Of a DNA stretch of 37,011 nucleotides, positions 20,862 to 30,285 are shown one piece after another. Position 1 is the stretch's first letter. Every line of letters starts with the position of its first letter. A model generated the notes under the pieces. That model did not search any database. It saw only the letters and a program-made list of their open reading frames with translations, and was not told where the DNA came from. The stretch comes from Chara braunii (Eukaryota; Streptophyta; Charophyceae; Charales; Characeae), in contig BFEA01000302.1 of NCBI GenBank assembly GCA_003427395.1, positions 1,370,525 through 1,407,535 on the forward strand, given 5' to 3'. The position numbers and the translations under genes were made by a program.

Positions 20862-21235
20862 CACCGTCGAAACTGCTAGGGATGGTGGTGAGAGCATCCA
20901 CCACTAGCAGCCCAGCTACTGGCTTCATTCTATTGGTGGGGAGCTGCACCTGCTGGAAACCGGGTCCAGTGTCCCTTAACACATATAAGTCTGTTACATA
21001 ACTTTGAATAGAGTATCAAGAAAATGAAATTTGCCTCTTCAACCAAACCTTAGGCCGCCAGATACTTCTATTAAAACTAGCAGACCTATCTCCTGACTTT
21101 ACTTACTAGTGAAAAGTAGAACTTACAAAAAACATCAGAAAATGAGATCTTGAATCTCTCCAAGATATCATCATACTAATAGATATCTAGAGATCGAACC
21201 TGAAGAGAACTCATTTTTTAATGGGATTTAACCTT

Positions 21236-22800
21236 ATTGCATGGCATACCATTGCAAATCAACTAAAGCCAATTCTGAGAGAGGGAAGGGATCAGAGAAG
21301 CATTCCGGTGATCTGAGTGAGGCTCCTGGTGGAAGTGAAAACCAGTCACTGAAGCAAAGATGGAAGTCCCTGTTTAGGGGTTTCTCCTGTTTTTCCTTTC
21401 CTGGTCATTTCACTTCTCCTAAACTTCCTCCTTCGGTTCCCCCCAAACATTCCTGATTAAATTTTTGAATACACTTAATGATATCTTTTTTTTGGTGGAG
21501 TAATTGTATCTTAGATCGAACCTTTGACCAATGTGCCCGTATTTCTGTCTGCACAAATTGTATAATCAGCTCAGCAAATTCCTTTCCTTCTAATTTTACT
21601 TCTTCTCTTTCATTTACACACCTTTTGTACCACAATACCCATAAAATGACTTTCCGTCCTAACTCAAAAAAAATCATCTGGAATTCTAAAAGTTGTGTTT
21701 CCACTGGTACCCATTGACCCAAGAGAATGACTTTCCAATCCCATGGCCAGTCAATTCCTGTCAATCCCCTCCATATACAGTCCCATCTTCTCCAAAGTAG
21801 GACCGTATCTAGGCATTGAATGAACACATGTTCAATTGTCTCCCTTATCTTCTTATGGGGGAAAACAGATAGACATGCTTTGCACCATGGAAGTGCCAGA
21901 CCTCGTTGTTCCAAATTGGTGTGATCAATGAGCCAATCATTAGTTCCTAAACAACGATGAAGAATTTGTCATTGTAAGGAGGAAAATTTGGCTGGTATTT
22001 TTTTAAGTTTATTGAAAAATTTTATGTTTTTGATGCTTTGTGCGTCAATATTCAGATGTCTGGTCCATCGGTTTCTTATTACAGACGACACATCCACCCG
22101 TGGTCTTAACAAAAGATATGTTGCTTTCACCGTTAGGGATTGTAGAGTGTGTGGTTTACTCATTTTCCCCGTTTGCCATACCCATTCGTTTGGATCTATG
22201 GGAAGGTCCGGAATTGGGCATTGCGGTTGAAACACTCTCCATCCAGAGGTTGCTGATATAAAAATAACTCTAATTCTGAACATTTCCGTGAGAGGAAAGA
22301 ACTCAACTTGATTGGTTGATGAAGGTCGGAGTAAGTGGTTTGTTGTCATTGTGAACAGAGTCGTTAAGACTCCTTCTTCAAATAGACTCATTATTTGACC
22401 TACCTGCCTATATGATGGTTCATGTGTAATCATTACAAAGTCTCCTTCCTGAAATTTTACTCCTTTTCTTAATTCTCTAACCCATGTCAGTGGGATAAAA
22501 CAAATGATGTAGTCCAGATTTTGATCTAATCTGTGCGTGTATGTAATTGTTTTCTTAAGTTGATCAGAAGACTTCCACTTTTTTTTCTCCAGATCTCAAA
22601 TGTCTTTAACCCGTATTACTCATTTTTCACCCACTGATATCAGGGAGGAGTAGAACTATTGTACACACAACCATTAACGTCCGTTATCCTTCTATTCCCA
22701 AATAGAGGTTGCCTCATGATTTCTTCAAAGCGTATGGTTGTGGGTTTATTAGGAAGAGGTAGCTTTCTCCATATCCTTAGTAGGGACACTCATAGGTTAT
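21236..22800 (-). pseudogene. LINE C-terminal part with zf-RVT finger
   Basis: Segments in order: WKSSDQLKKTITYTHRLDQN, WVRELRKGVKFQEGDFVMIT, the linker MFRIRVIFISATSGWRV, then VKATYLLLRPRVD, and the zf-RVT finger (MEQRGLALPWCKACLSVF, EHVFIQC: C-x2-C, H and C all present). The tail RDFHLCFSDW ... DPFPLSELALV resembles the C-terminus of copies 1 and 2. Breaks occur near 21914-21970 and between 22433 and 22790. The finger is presumed to help nucleic-acid binding; I cannot test that. Confidence 0.8.
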
Positions 22801-24549
22801 CTAGGAGTAGATCCCTACAGGCTGCACCTCTTTTCCCTTCTAGTCTTGAGTGAGTAGAAGGACGAGGGATGTTCCAAAATAAGTTCTTTACCCAAGTAAG
22901 GGGATGTACTTCAGGTGGAGCTATCGGCGCCAGTTTTCTAATTTGTTGTAGAACCAAAGGTTGCCAAGGTTTGTCGATTCCTAAAATGAGATCAACCATC
23001 CATTGTAGTGACAAGGCTTGATATTGTAGGGTAGGGTCCAGGATTCCTAACCCTCCCCTCGATTTTGGTTGAATGAGGATAGACCATGCTACTCTAGGAA
23101 TAACTCTCTCTAGCTCATGATTCCCTTTCCAGAGGAAGACCGTCACCTGTTTTTTGAGGTGTTTGATTCGTGGTTTACTAATTGCCCAAATTGCTGATTT
23201 GTACCATATTGAAGCAAAAACCACATTATTTATTACTAGTGATCTACCAAAAAGTGAAGTGTGTTGATTCTTCCATAGTTTCATTTTTTGTATCGCAGGA
23301 TTTAAAATCCAGTCATCATTGGATATAGGTTTACCAGAGGCAGACAAAGATACTCCAAAAACTCTCAGTGGGGCCTCTAGGGGCAACCATTGTACCTTGG
23401 GGACTTCAGGCGGCCGAACACCATTTGAGTGGATTCACCATCCTTGCGTTTTATTTCCCCAATTAACCACCATGTCTGAGAGTGCTGAGAACTTGTCCAG
23501 CAGATTTTTGATTTCCTCAATATTTGCCTTTGAGGCCTCCATTATGATCGTCAGGTCATCTGCAAACATTGAGGCTATTGTTATTGCCTCTTCCGGTATA
23601 CCTGAGATAGTTAGACGTTTAATATTATGATCAGCTCTAAGGTTGGCACCCAGGGTCTCCATCACAATCACGAAAAAAAAAAGGGTCAAAGGGTCTCCTT
23701 GTCTAACTGATATCTGTATATGGATTTTCGGAGACAGCAGTCCATTCACAAGAATGCGTGTAGTAGCATTTGTATGGAGAATATTAACCCATGTACGCAA
23801 ATTCGGACCAAAATTCAACCTTTGCAAACAGTCGTCTAAGAAACGCCAATCGACATGACCATATGCTTTTTCGAAGTCTATGAAAACCACAGCTGCATTC
23901 TGCTTAGATTATCGCGCTACTTTAACCATTTCATTAATTAATAGGATGTTATCTTGTATGTGGCGACCATTTATAAAACCTGTTTGAGAGGGATGGATTA
24001 TATCGACCATCACTGGGATCATACGGTTTGCAAGAGCTTTTGCTAACAATTTGTATACTACCGTTAGTAAGGTTATTGGTCTATAGTTTCTGATGTTTGA
24101 TTTTTCTCCCTTCTTATATAATAACGTGAGTATTCCTTGACTCACTATTTCGCTCATTTCACCAGTCTCCCAAACCTCTTTAAAGTATTGCATTAAGTCG
24201 GGTGAAAGGATGGGCCACATGGTTTCCCAAAATTCCTTGGGAAGACCATCCACCCCCGGGGTCTTGTCTTCCTCCATTTGTATTAATGCCGTCCAAATTT
24301 CATCTTTGGTTAGAGGTTTTTCTATACTCTCACATTGTTCATCGGTAATGGACTTGATCAATGGTTCTAAGAAGAGGCGAGTGGTTTGGTCATCTTGAAC
24401 AGGTTTTTGAAAAAGTTATAGGCAACTTTTAGACTTGCAGCTGAAGATACTGGTACCGTGGGATCCTGAGAAGCATCGTGGTCACATATAATATTTATAG
24501 AGGAGCGTTTCGCTCGTGATCGAGCCATAGCAAAAAAGGATGTGTCCAT
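22801..24549 (-). pseudogene. LINE reverse transcriptase
   Basis: Motifs of non-LTR RT in order: KTPGVDGLPKEFW, LLYKKGEKSNIRNYRPITLL, then HPSQTGFINGRHIQDNI, VFIDFEKAYGHVDW (catalytic Asp of motif A present; the usual D in KAYD is G), then VRQGDPLT, and MFADDLTIIMEA with the FADD box intact. Next come NWGNKTQGW, TGA at 23435-23437, PLEAPLRVFGVSLS, and the post-RT block WKNQHTSLFGRSLVINNVVF. A TAA at 23909-23911 interrupts the palm. The upstream linker (24549-24367) carries KVAYNFFKNLF. The RT would prime cDNA synthesis at the nicked target. Confidence 0.88.
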
Positions 24550-24984
24550 TTGTCCTTCTGTTGTGAATTTCGATAACTTGCCTCTGATTAGTTGTCCTTG
24601 CCAACGATGTTGTGCAAATGACAGGAGTTGATTTATGAGTTCTTGGATATTGATAGTTTACGAAGAGTCATTTAGATAGTCCTGAGATTAATAATTTAAG
24701 ATTTGTTCCTGAATTTGTATTTCTTGTAAATGTCTGTTTTTGCCTTGTAATTTAAAAAATTCATTACATTTTCTTGCAAGAAAACACAACCCATTGTTGA
24801 ACCAAGCGAGATATGAATCCTGTCTTTCTAACGTCGAGTGCCAATATTCTCATACATCTGCTAAATATTTTTTAAAGATATCATATGATAATAGAGATGT
24901 ATTTAGTTTGTATACTCCCCTTCCCTGATCTGTTTTTTTTTTTAGAGACAGGAGGACTGAACACATTTTGTGATCTGCCCCAGT
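24550..24984 (-). pseudogene. LINE linker between endonuclease and RT
   Basis: This AT-rich minus-strand stretch is broken by several stops. It lies between recognisable endonuclease and RT parts and matches the expected linker length. No motif was recognised. Confidence 0.5.
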
Positions 24985-25480
24985 CTATGGGCTTTGTGGG
25001 AAAATTGTTGCCCCTATGAGAGCTCTCTCTAGATCTTCTGACATGAGTATGAGGTCTATTTTAGATCTGGATTGAAGGCGATTACCTTGATTTCGTATAC
25101 ATGTGAATAATCTTTTTCGTGGGAAGATTCTCCGGTACGAGTCAAATAGACGTTCATTTTCACACAAGGTTTGTATAATGTTCTCGTGCTCTTCTATATA
25201 AGGAGGACATGGAGAGGGGATCTTCCAACGATCCAACCATCGATCCGGAGCTGCATTGAAGTCCCCTGCCATAACTAAAGGGATCCCTTCCGGTATCTGG
25301 CTTCTTATATCTTGAAAAAACCTGATTCTATCTTCAATTTCATTTGGTTCATATACATTAATCACACATATAACATCTGGTCCAATCGTAAAGATGGCAG
25401 ATATCCATCGGACTTCCCCAGTCCTTTTCCTCTATCAAATCTATGTTTGGTTCCCAGATCGTGGTATGAGTATGAATGAG
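24985..25480 (-). pseudogene. LINE APE-type endonuclease, partial
   Basis: The frame contains GEVRWISAIFTIGPDVICVI, INVYEPNEIEDR, then PLVMAGDFNAAPDRW (the GDFN motif of the endonuclease/exonuclease/phosphatase fold) and SKIDLILMSEDLE. The fold's earlier motifs are missing because the copy stops near 25480. In active LINEs this domain nicks the target DNA. The frame runs upstream of the first Met (25365), showing that this Met is not the real start. Confidence 0.85.
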
Positions 25481-25544
25481 TGTTTAGGCCTGGTATCCTT
25501 TGGTTTTGGATGTTTTGTTTATGCTTATAATACAAAAGGGTGGC

Positions 25545-25665
25545 CTTCGGGCATACATATCTCGCTATACAGTTACACAGAGCACACTGAGCCTTCGGGC
25601 AGACACGAAAAGCATGGCCCTATGGGCTCATACAAACATACATAGCCTCTGGCCACACACATATA
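25545..25665. repeat. Cluster of small hairpins with gcc...ggc cores
   Basis: Four related short motifs, gccttcgggcatacat, gccttcgggcagacac, gccctatgggctcata and gcctctggccacacac, lie 25-50 bp apart. Each can form a tiny stem. No gene is seen. It sits at the truncated 5' side of the LINE. Confidence 0.45.
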
Positions 25666-25688
25666 CACACAACTACGATACTAGGCTG

Positions 25689-26230
25689 GGGGGGTCTATC
25701 AGGGATATATGACGGGGCCTATGCATGCATGGCTTAGCTCTGGTGTAGGGTAGGGATATAAGTCGCTCCGGCTAGTCTAAGTTCCACCTAAGCTTGGGTA
25801 AGCTGGGGGTAGGACGGTAGGATGTGTCCGCGGGCGCTGGCCTACCTTGCTTAGGTAATCCTGCAAGGTAGAATCTCTGAATTGGGCCTGTAGAAGATTG
25901 CATGAGCCTGGCATCCGAAGTTCGCGTACGACAACGTTCGTCCGCTTCCGCTTCCATTAGGGCTGGGAGGTTGGCCCAACCCTGGTGCTTGTCACTGCTG
26001 TCTGGTCCAAGTTGCCCTCGATACTGGTAGGGTGATGGTCCTGAGTGTTGGTCACACTGAGGTAGGATAGTAGGGACAGGGGGTGCACTGGGAGTCTGGG
26101 AGTATTAACATGGGGATGGGTAGGGTAGGTGGCCTATCCTGTCCGGACAACCACTGGCTGCCGCTACCAGCAATCACTGCGGGTCTGGTCCTTGGCCTTT
26201 ACAACACCTTGGGTTTAAAAAAAAAAAAAA
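25689..26230 (+). mobile_element. A-tailed retroposon, related subfamily
   Basis: The body shares tgctgtctggtcc, gggtgatggtcctg and caca-tgaggtaggat blocks with the composite retroposon, and it ends with cctttacaacaccttgggttt plus A14 (26217-26230). The 5' half differs from the monomers of copies 1-3. Non-coding. Same likely LINE-dependent spread. Confidence 0.55.
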
Positions 26231-26394
26231 GTATAGTCAAGTGCTAAGGACATGTATTTCTGGCGCCCTGGTTAGGGTGAAGAGGCACAAGGCTATGGCG
26301 CTCTGGTTACAGTGTAGAGGCACAAGGTTCGACATGGTCATCTATTCTCATGGTTCATGCTCAAGGTTTCAAAAAAAAAACAAGATGTAGTTAT

Positions 26395-26474
26395 GGGACG
26401 TTGGACCCGATTTCCAGCAGGTGACACTCCCCACCAATAGATCGAGCACCATGTCTTAAAAAAAAAAAAAAAAA
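26395..26474 (+). mobile_element. LINE 3' tail fragment
   Basis: gacgttggacccgatttcca, cagcaggtg and ccccaccaatagat are the reverse complement of the LINE 3' UTR module, followed by A17. It is a severely 5'-truncated plus-strand insertion. The preceding A-run (26376-26385) may be another tail. Confidence 0.6.
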
Positions 26475-27195
26475 GTACAACGCCTTCGATGAAATCTTGA
26501 CGGCCACTATTGGATGTCAGAATAACAAGATGGTAAATGACACGAGAGTCGCTATTGAAATTACAAACACCGACAAGGAAAACGGAGTCCTGGTCCCTCA
26601 TGCGTGACAACATCCTGAGAGGGTTGTGAGTACCCCCTCCACCGACTCGAAAGACGAAAGAGGCCAGGGCACTGACATCTACCAGCATCACTATGTGAGT
26701 GGGTGAAGTGACAGTCTGGATGCGATCTTCCCAACCTACACCGGTGCCGCCGACAAAAGGAGTGTACCAAAGGAAAATGATATGCTTCAAAACTATGACA
26801 CAACCAACACTGGTAGGATAGGGGGATAGGGGGTGCGCTAGGAGTATTGACATGAGGATGGGATGGGAGGTGATCTCATATTCCAGGACACCCACGACCT
26901 ACTGCTCTGGGTGATCACTGTGCACTCAGTGATTGGCCTCTACAATACCATGGACTTGGGGGGGGGAATGACAACCAAGACTAAGCAGGGGGAGGATGGA
27001 GGCGGGAGGAGAAAGCGACTGGCGAGACGGGGGAAGACCGGTGGCCAGGCTTATCGCCTATGGAGACCTCCCGGGGGGGCGAACTGGGAGGGACGTTGGA
27101 GGGAGTGGGGGAGTTACGGTGGCGAGAGCAGAGGAATGTCATGTTCACCCGTGTTATGTTGCACCCGTCTCTGGAAGCAGGGGGGCGATACACCA
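26475..27195. other. Retroposon body fragment and unassigned DNA
   Basis: 26800-26960 repeats the 3' body of the 25689-26230 element (actggtaggata, gggggtgcgctagg, attggcctctacaataccat) but without a clear A-tail. The rest (26475-26800 and 26963-27195) shows no recognised feature. Confidence 0.4.
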
Positions 27196-27561
27196 TCATC
27201 TCGCTTTTGTTGGAGTTGTTCCCCTGTTGTAAGGGTTCCTCTCACAATACGCTAATTGCATAATGTTTGTTGAAATCTCAAAATTTTCACTGCATTTTTC
27301 CCTCTTATCCTCTCTCATGAGGTCAACTTCATAATGATTATAAGAGTTTTGAGTCTCTAAATTGTAGTTCTCCTCGCTACGGGTGAGAATCTCGAAATTC
27401 TCACTGCATTTCTCCATGTTATCCTCTCTCATCGGGTCATTTACATAACGAGTGTAGGAATTTTGAGTCTCCACGTTGCTTTTCTCCTTGCTATGGGTGA
27501 CTTTCTCACATTCGAGCAACTTGTGTACTTGCCAGAGTGGGAGTTGCGCATCGTAGCTCAT
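27196..27561 (-). CDS. Unrecognised ORF with 39-residue tandem repeats
   Basis: A 121-codon minus-strand ORF starts at ATG 27559-27561. Residues about 26-105 contain two units of 39 residues, each built on ETQNSY, then MREDxxEKCSENFEI, separated by S-x-E-x-N/S-x. The unit is 117 bp in DNA. Repeat differences include changed residues, yet both units remain open. It is hydrophilic and highly charged, with no signal or membrane segment. I do not recognise it. It may be a fragment of a larger repetitive protein, or a chance-open tandem repeat. No neighbouring exon was found. Confidence 0.3.
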   Translation of the reverse strand: MSYDAQLPLWQVHKLLECEKVTHSKEKSNVETQNSYTRYVNDPMREDNMEKCSENFEILTRSEENYNLETQNSYNHYEVDLMREDKREKCSENFEISTNIMQLAYCERNPYNRGTTPTKAR

Positions 27562-27739
27562 GTCCAGAACACACCATGGCAGGGGATTTTCAAAGGGAGA
27601 CGTACGGTGGGGGTGCCTTGGCGGGATGGCCTTAAACAGGGTTTCTCACACGGATGGGTGAAAACCCCTGTGAGCAAGAGCATAGGGGCGAAACCCAATT
27701 TGCCATCAATGACCTCCCACAGGGAATTAGGGTTATGTG

Positions 27740-27915
27740 TCCTCGGCATAGTTGCGGCACACCGCTGCGTTGCGCGATGCACTGCGGTGCGCGCTGCACT
27801 GTGCGCCTGCCTGCCATGTGCACAGACGTGCGCGATGCGCGTGCATCATTATGCGGTGCGTGATGCCGATGCGTTGCGCGACTCTGATATGTGTGCTGCG
27901 CCAGTGTGCCGGTAA
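27740..27915. repeat. GC-rich alternating purine-pyrimidine stretch
   Basis: Dense in gcgatgc, tgcgcg and gtgc motifs; the block gcgttgcgcga occurs twice. Because stop triplets are rare in such sequence, several frames on both strands are open and meaningless. The alternation favours Z-DNA. No gene is called. Confidence 0.55.
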
Positions 27916-27959
27916 GTGCGTGAAGAGCACACATCGATGCCCATGATTTTATTTTTTTT

Positions 27960-28510
27960 AGGGGGGGTGAAGGTTCTAAGGGCGCATTTTAAGAGGAGGG
28001 AGGTAGGGAGAGGTATGACAAAAGAGGTGTATGACAAAGGAAGAGAGAGAAGAAGTATGATGAGGGAGGAGGGAGGAAGGAGGAGGAGACTGCTAACGAA
28101 GGAGGTCATGTTCACTATGCTAGAGACCCTTTTTTTTATTCGAAGGAAGTGGAGGAAAACGAAGAAGAGGGAAATTGGATTCGGAAAAAGAACGAGGGAA
28201 GGGAAAAGAGAAGAACGATGATGGAGGAGTGGTATGGCGAACGGCGAGGGAAGTATGACGAAGTAGGGAGGAAGAGGAAGATAATGATGACGAAGGAGGA
28301 GGGGGAAGGGAGGAGGGAGGAGGGAGGAGGGAGGAGGAAGGAAGGAGAAGGGAGAAGGGACCGATGACGAAGGAGGGGGGGGGAGGACAATGACAGGGGG
28401 AGTAGGAGAACGATGACGAGGGAGGCTTGAGGAGGAGGAGAACGATGGGGAGGGTAATCGAACTTGAATACAAAAAGAACCGGAGAGAGAGAGAGAGAGA
28501 GAGAGAGGAG
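27960..28510. repeat. Polypurine tract with (GA)12
   Basis: The plus strand is overwhelmingly A and G for about 550 bp, with many gaggaggga units, and ends in (GA)12 at 28483-28506. The long Pro/Ser/Leu frames on the minus strand are compositional artefacts. Confidence 0.8.
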
Positions 28511-28529
28511 GGTGTGAGAGGGGCTGGTG

Positions 28530-28848
28530 GTAACCCACCACTGTTGTTGTAGTTCAGGTTTGCTGCGTCATGGGTTGCAATGTTCTTCCACGAACGACGT
28601 CGAGGTGGTGGATGAAAAGGAGGACGAGGGGGGCATGGGAGGATCTCAGGCAATGCGATGATACGATAGAGGAGTACTTATGGGAGAAGCTGCATATGTC
28701 GCTGCGTATCTTTTGGGCGATGGTGATTGCATCCAGTGTGGACGAACGCCCGCGGGACGTGCTGCCGATGTCGATGTTAACTGCAGTGGATGTCGATCCC
28801 TCGTCTTCTCTGTTGGAGGCCTTAAAGGTTGGCCATCAACGATTATAG
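28530..28848 (+). pseudogene. PIF/Harbinger-like transposase N-terminal fragment
   Basis: The plus-strand frame reads VQVCCVMGCNVLPRTTS, RWWMKRRTRGAWEDLRQCDD, then EEYLWEKLHMSLRIFW. This resembles the N-terminal region of PIF/Harbinger-type (DDE_Tnp_4) transposases, where an RRWWVKxRT block precedes an acidic stretch and an LRMSxxxF helix. The match is from recognition, not a search. A homologous segment lies on the minus strand at about 34060-34340. The DDE core does not follow: the frame becomes unrelated after about 28740. Alternative: an unrelated basic protein. The first Met (28570) is not certain as a start. Confidence 0.4.
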
Positions 28849-28870
28849 AGGATGCACACGTGGAACGGGA

Positions 28871-28940
28871 AGACCAGTGGTTAGAGCACCGGTTGGAAAT
28901 GCGCATTGTGGTATGAGGTTGTGGGTTCAAAACTCTGCAG
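28871..28940 (+). other. tRNA-like internal promoter (possible SINE head)
   Basis: tggttagagcaccgg (28878-28892) resembles a pol III A box region of tRNAs. gtgggttcaaaac (28921-28933) resembles a B box, about 30 bp further on; that spacing is typical. A clean cloverleaf cannot be drawn: the T-stem pairing is poor. It is best read as a decayed tRNA gene or tRNA-derived SINE head. Confidence 0.35.
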
Positions 28941-29265
28941 CCTTGGCACATGGACACCGGCAGGGCGTTAGAATGACGCACGGCTGGACACACACCCCCT
29001 TGGATGACGCAGATAAGTTATTACAGACACTGCCTGCGCACCACCCAAGGGGTAGTCCATTGTTGTTGTATGTGGGGACTGGGCGATGGTGGGTATCCTG
29101 ATGTTCTTGGTCTATGGGGTTGTCACGAGACTGCTGGGTGGCTTGCATAGTCCGTTTTACTCGAGCCCAGTCGAGCACAACTACAATCTATTTCACAGTG
29201 TAGGTCAATAGGTTAGGTCACTTGCACGATTCACAACAGGTCCTATGTTCGATACCAGACTGTAA
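28941..29265. other. Unassigned DNA with a second weak tRNA-like pair of boxes
   Basis: ggttaggtcacttgcacg (29210-29227) followed by tatgttcgatacc (29244-29256) again resembles A and B boxes. Nothing else was recognised. Confidence 0.25.
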
Positions 29266-30246
29266 CTTAGGGCTGGTCATCCTCGTAGTACGTGGTCAAA
29301 GGATTGAGACTGGCATAGCAGTTCCTTAGTATGGGATGTCAGGAGTGTCAGGAGATACTGCATTTTACCGCGGGGCTGGAACGAGCTCCAGGGACATACG
29401 AGGGAACGGAGGATTGTCTGCTCTCGGATTACCATACAACACAGGGCTAACAGGTTATCTAGGGCAAATACATACAGTCCATGATTTGCGATTGAGGGTG
29501 GGCTATCCTCCTAGTACGTACCTTAGAGTTGAGGCTAGCATAGCAGTCCTTAGTATGGATGTTGGGGGTGTCAGGAGATACTGCACCTGACCGCGGGGTC
29601 GGAACGGGCTCCAGGGATATACGAGGGAATGGAGGATCCCCATCTCTCTACCATCAACACCATAGAACACTGTAGTAAAGACAACATAAGGATATGAAAC
29701 TCAGTCCATAACTCATGACCTAGGGTTGGCTATCCTCCCAGTATGTAGCATAGGGTTGAGGCTGGCAAAGCAGTTCCTTAGTACGGGATGTCGGGAGTGT
29801 CATGGCCGGAACGGGCTCCAGGGACATACGAGGGAACGGAGGATACTGAGCTCTCTATCATCACCACACAACTAAGGTAGATGGGAGTCACTGTGCACCC
29901 TCATGAAGACTTGTAGTACCATGTTCATACCTAGCTCCCGAAGTCCCCGTCCAATTAGGCTTGCATGGAGTCTGCTTCAACCGGGGCTGAGCAGGGGGTA
30001 GGAGTCTCTGCTTAGCCCCGGTACCTGCAACCACTGTCTGGTCAGGTCACCCTGCCAAGATGGCAATGGGTGATGGTCCTGGGTGGTTAACACTAGGGTA
30101 GGACAGGGGGGTGGGGGTGTGCCAGGGCAAAAAGATGAGAGGAAGGGTGGGTGGGGTCTTCAGAGGGGTTCATCTAGACAACCGAGTGGCCGAGTACTGT
30201 GGGTGACTGCCATCCGTCTAGTATCCCACCTCTACAACAACCTGGG

Positions 30247-30281
<35 letters not shown>
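29266..30281 (+). mobile_element. Composite A-tailed retroposon, copy 3
   Basis: Three tandem 5' monomers (registered near 29273, 29499 and 29726; about 226-227 bp) are followed by the unique body from about 29930 (uninterrupted cctagctcccgaagtcc) and end with tctacaacaacctgggctt plus A32 (30250-30281). The third monomer lacks about 25 bp around the cacctta-ccgcgg junction. Copies 1 and 2 have two monomers, so monomer number varies between copies. No credible ORF. Confidence 0.75.
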
Positions 30282-30283
<2 letters not shown>

Positions 30284-30285
30284 AA

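Larger units (their letters stand above)
20862..25480 (-). mobile_element. Nearly full-length LINE, minus strand
   Basis: Right to left: partial APE endonuclease (25480-24985), linker, reverse transcriptase (about 24400-23435), post-RT region (to about 22790), zf-RVT region and C-terminus (to about 21235), then a 3' UTR (21234-20862) with the family module at 20862-20985 (ctattggtggggagctgc, tggaaaccgggtccag). The N-terminal part of the endonuclease is missing. No T-run marks its 3' end; instead it abuts the A22 tail of the plus-strand LINE, so the two copies meet tail to tail. Confidence 0.85.

Noticed and set aside
27849-28653. Minus-strand Pro/Ser/Leu-rich ORFs of up to 230 codons
   Set aside because: They are the complement of a polypurine tract, where stops are rare. 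Only the segment 28530-28848 on the plus strand shows protein-like similarity.
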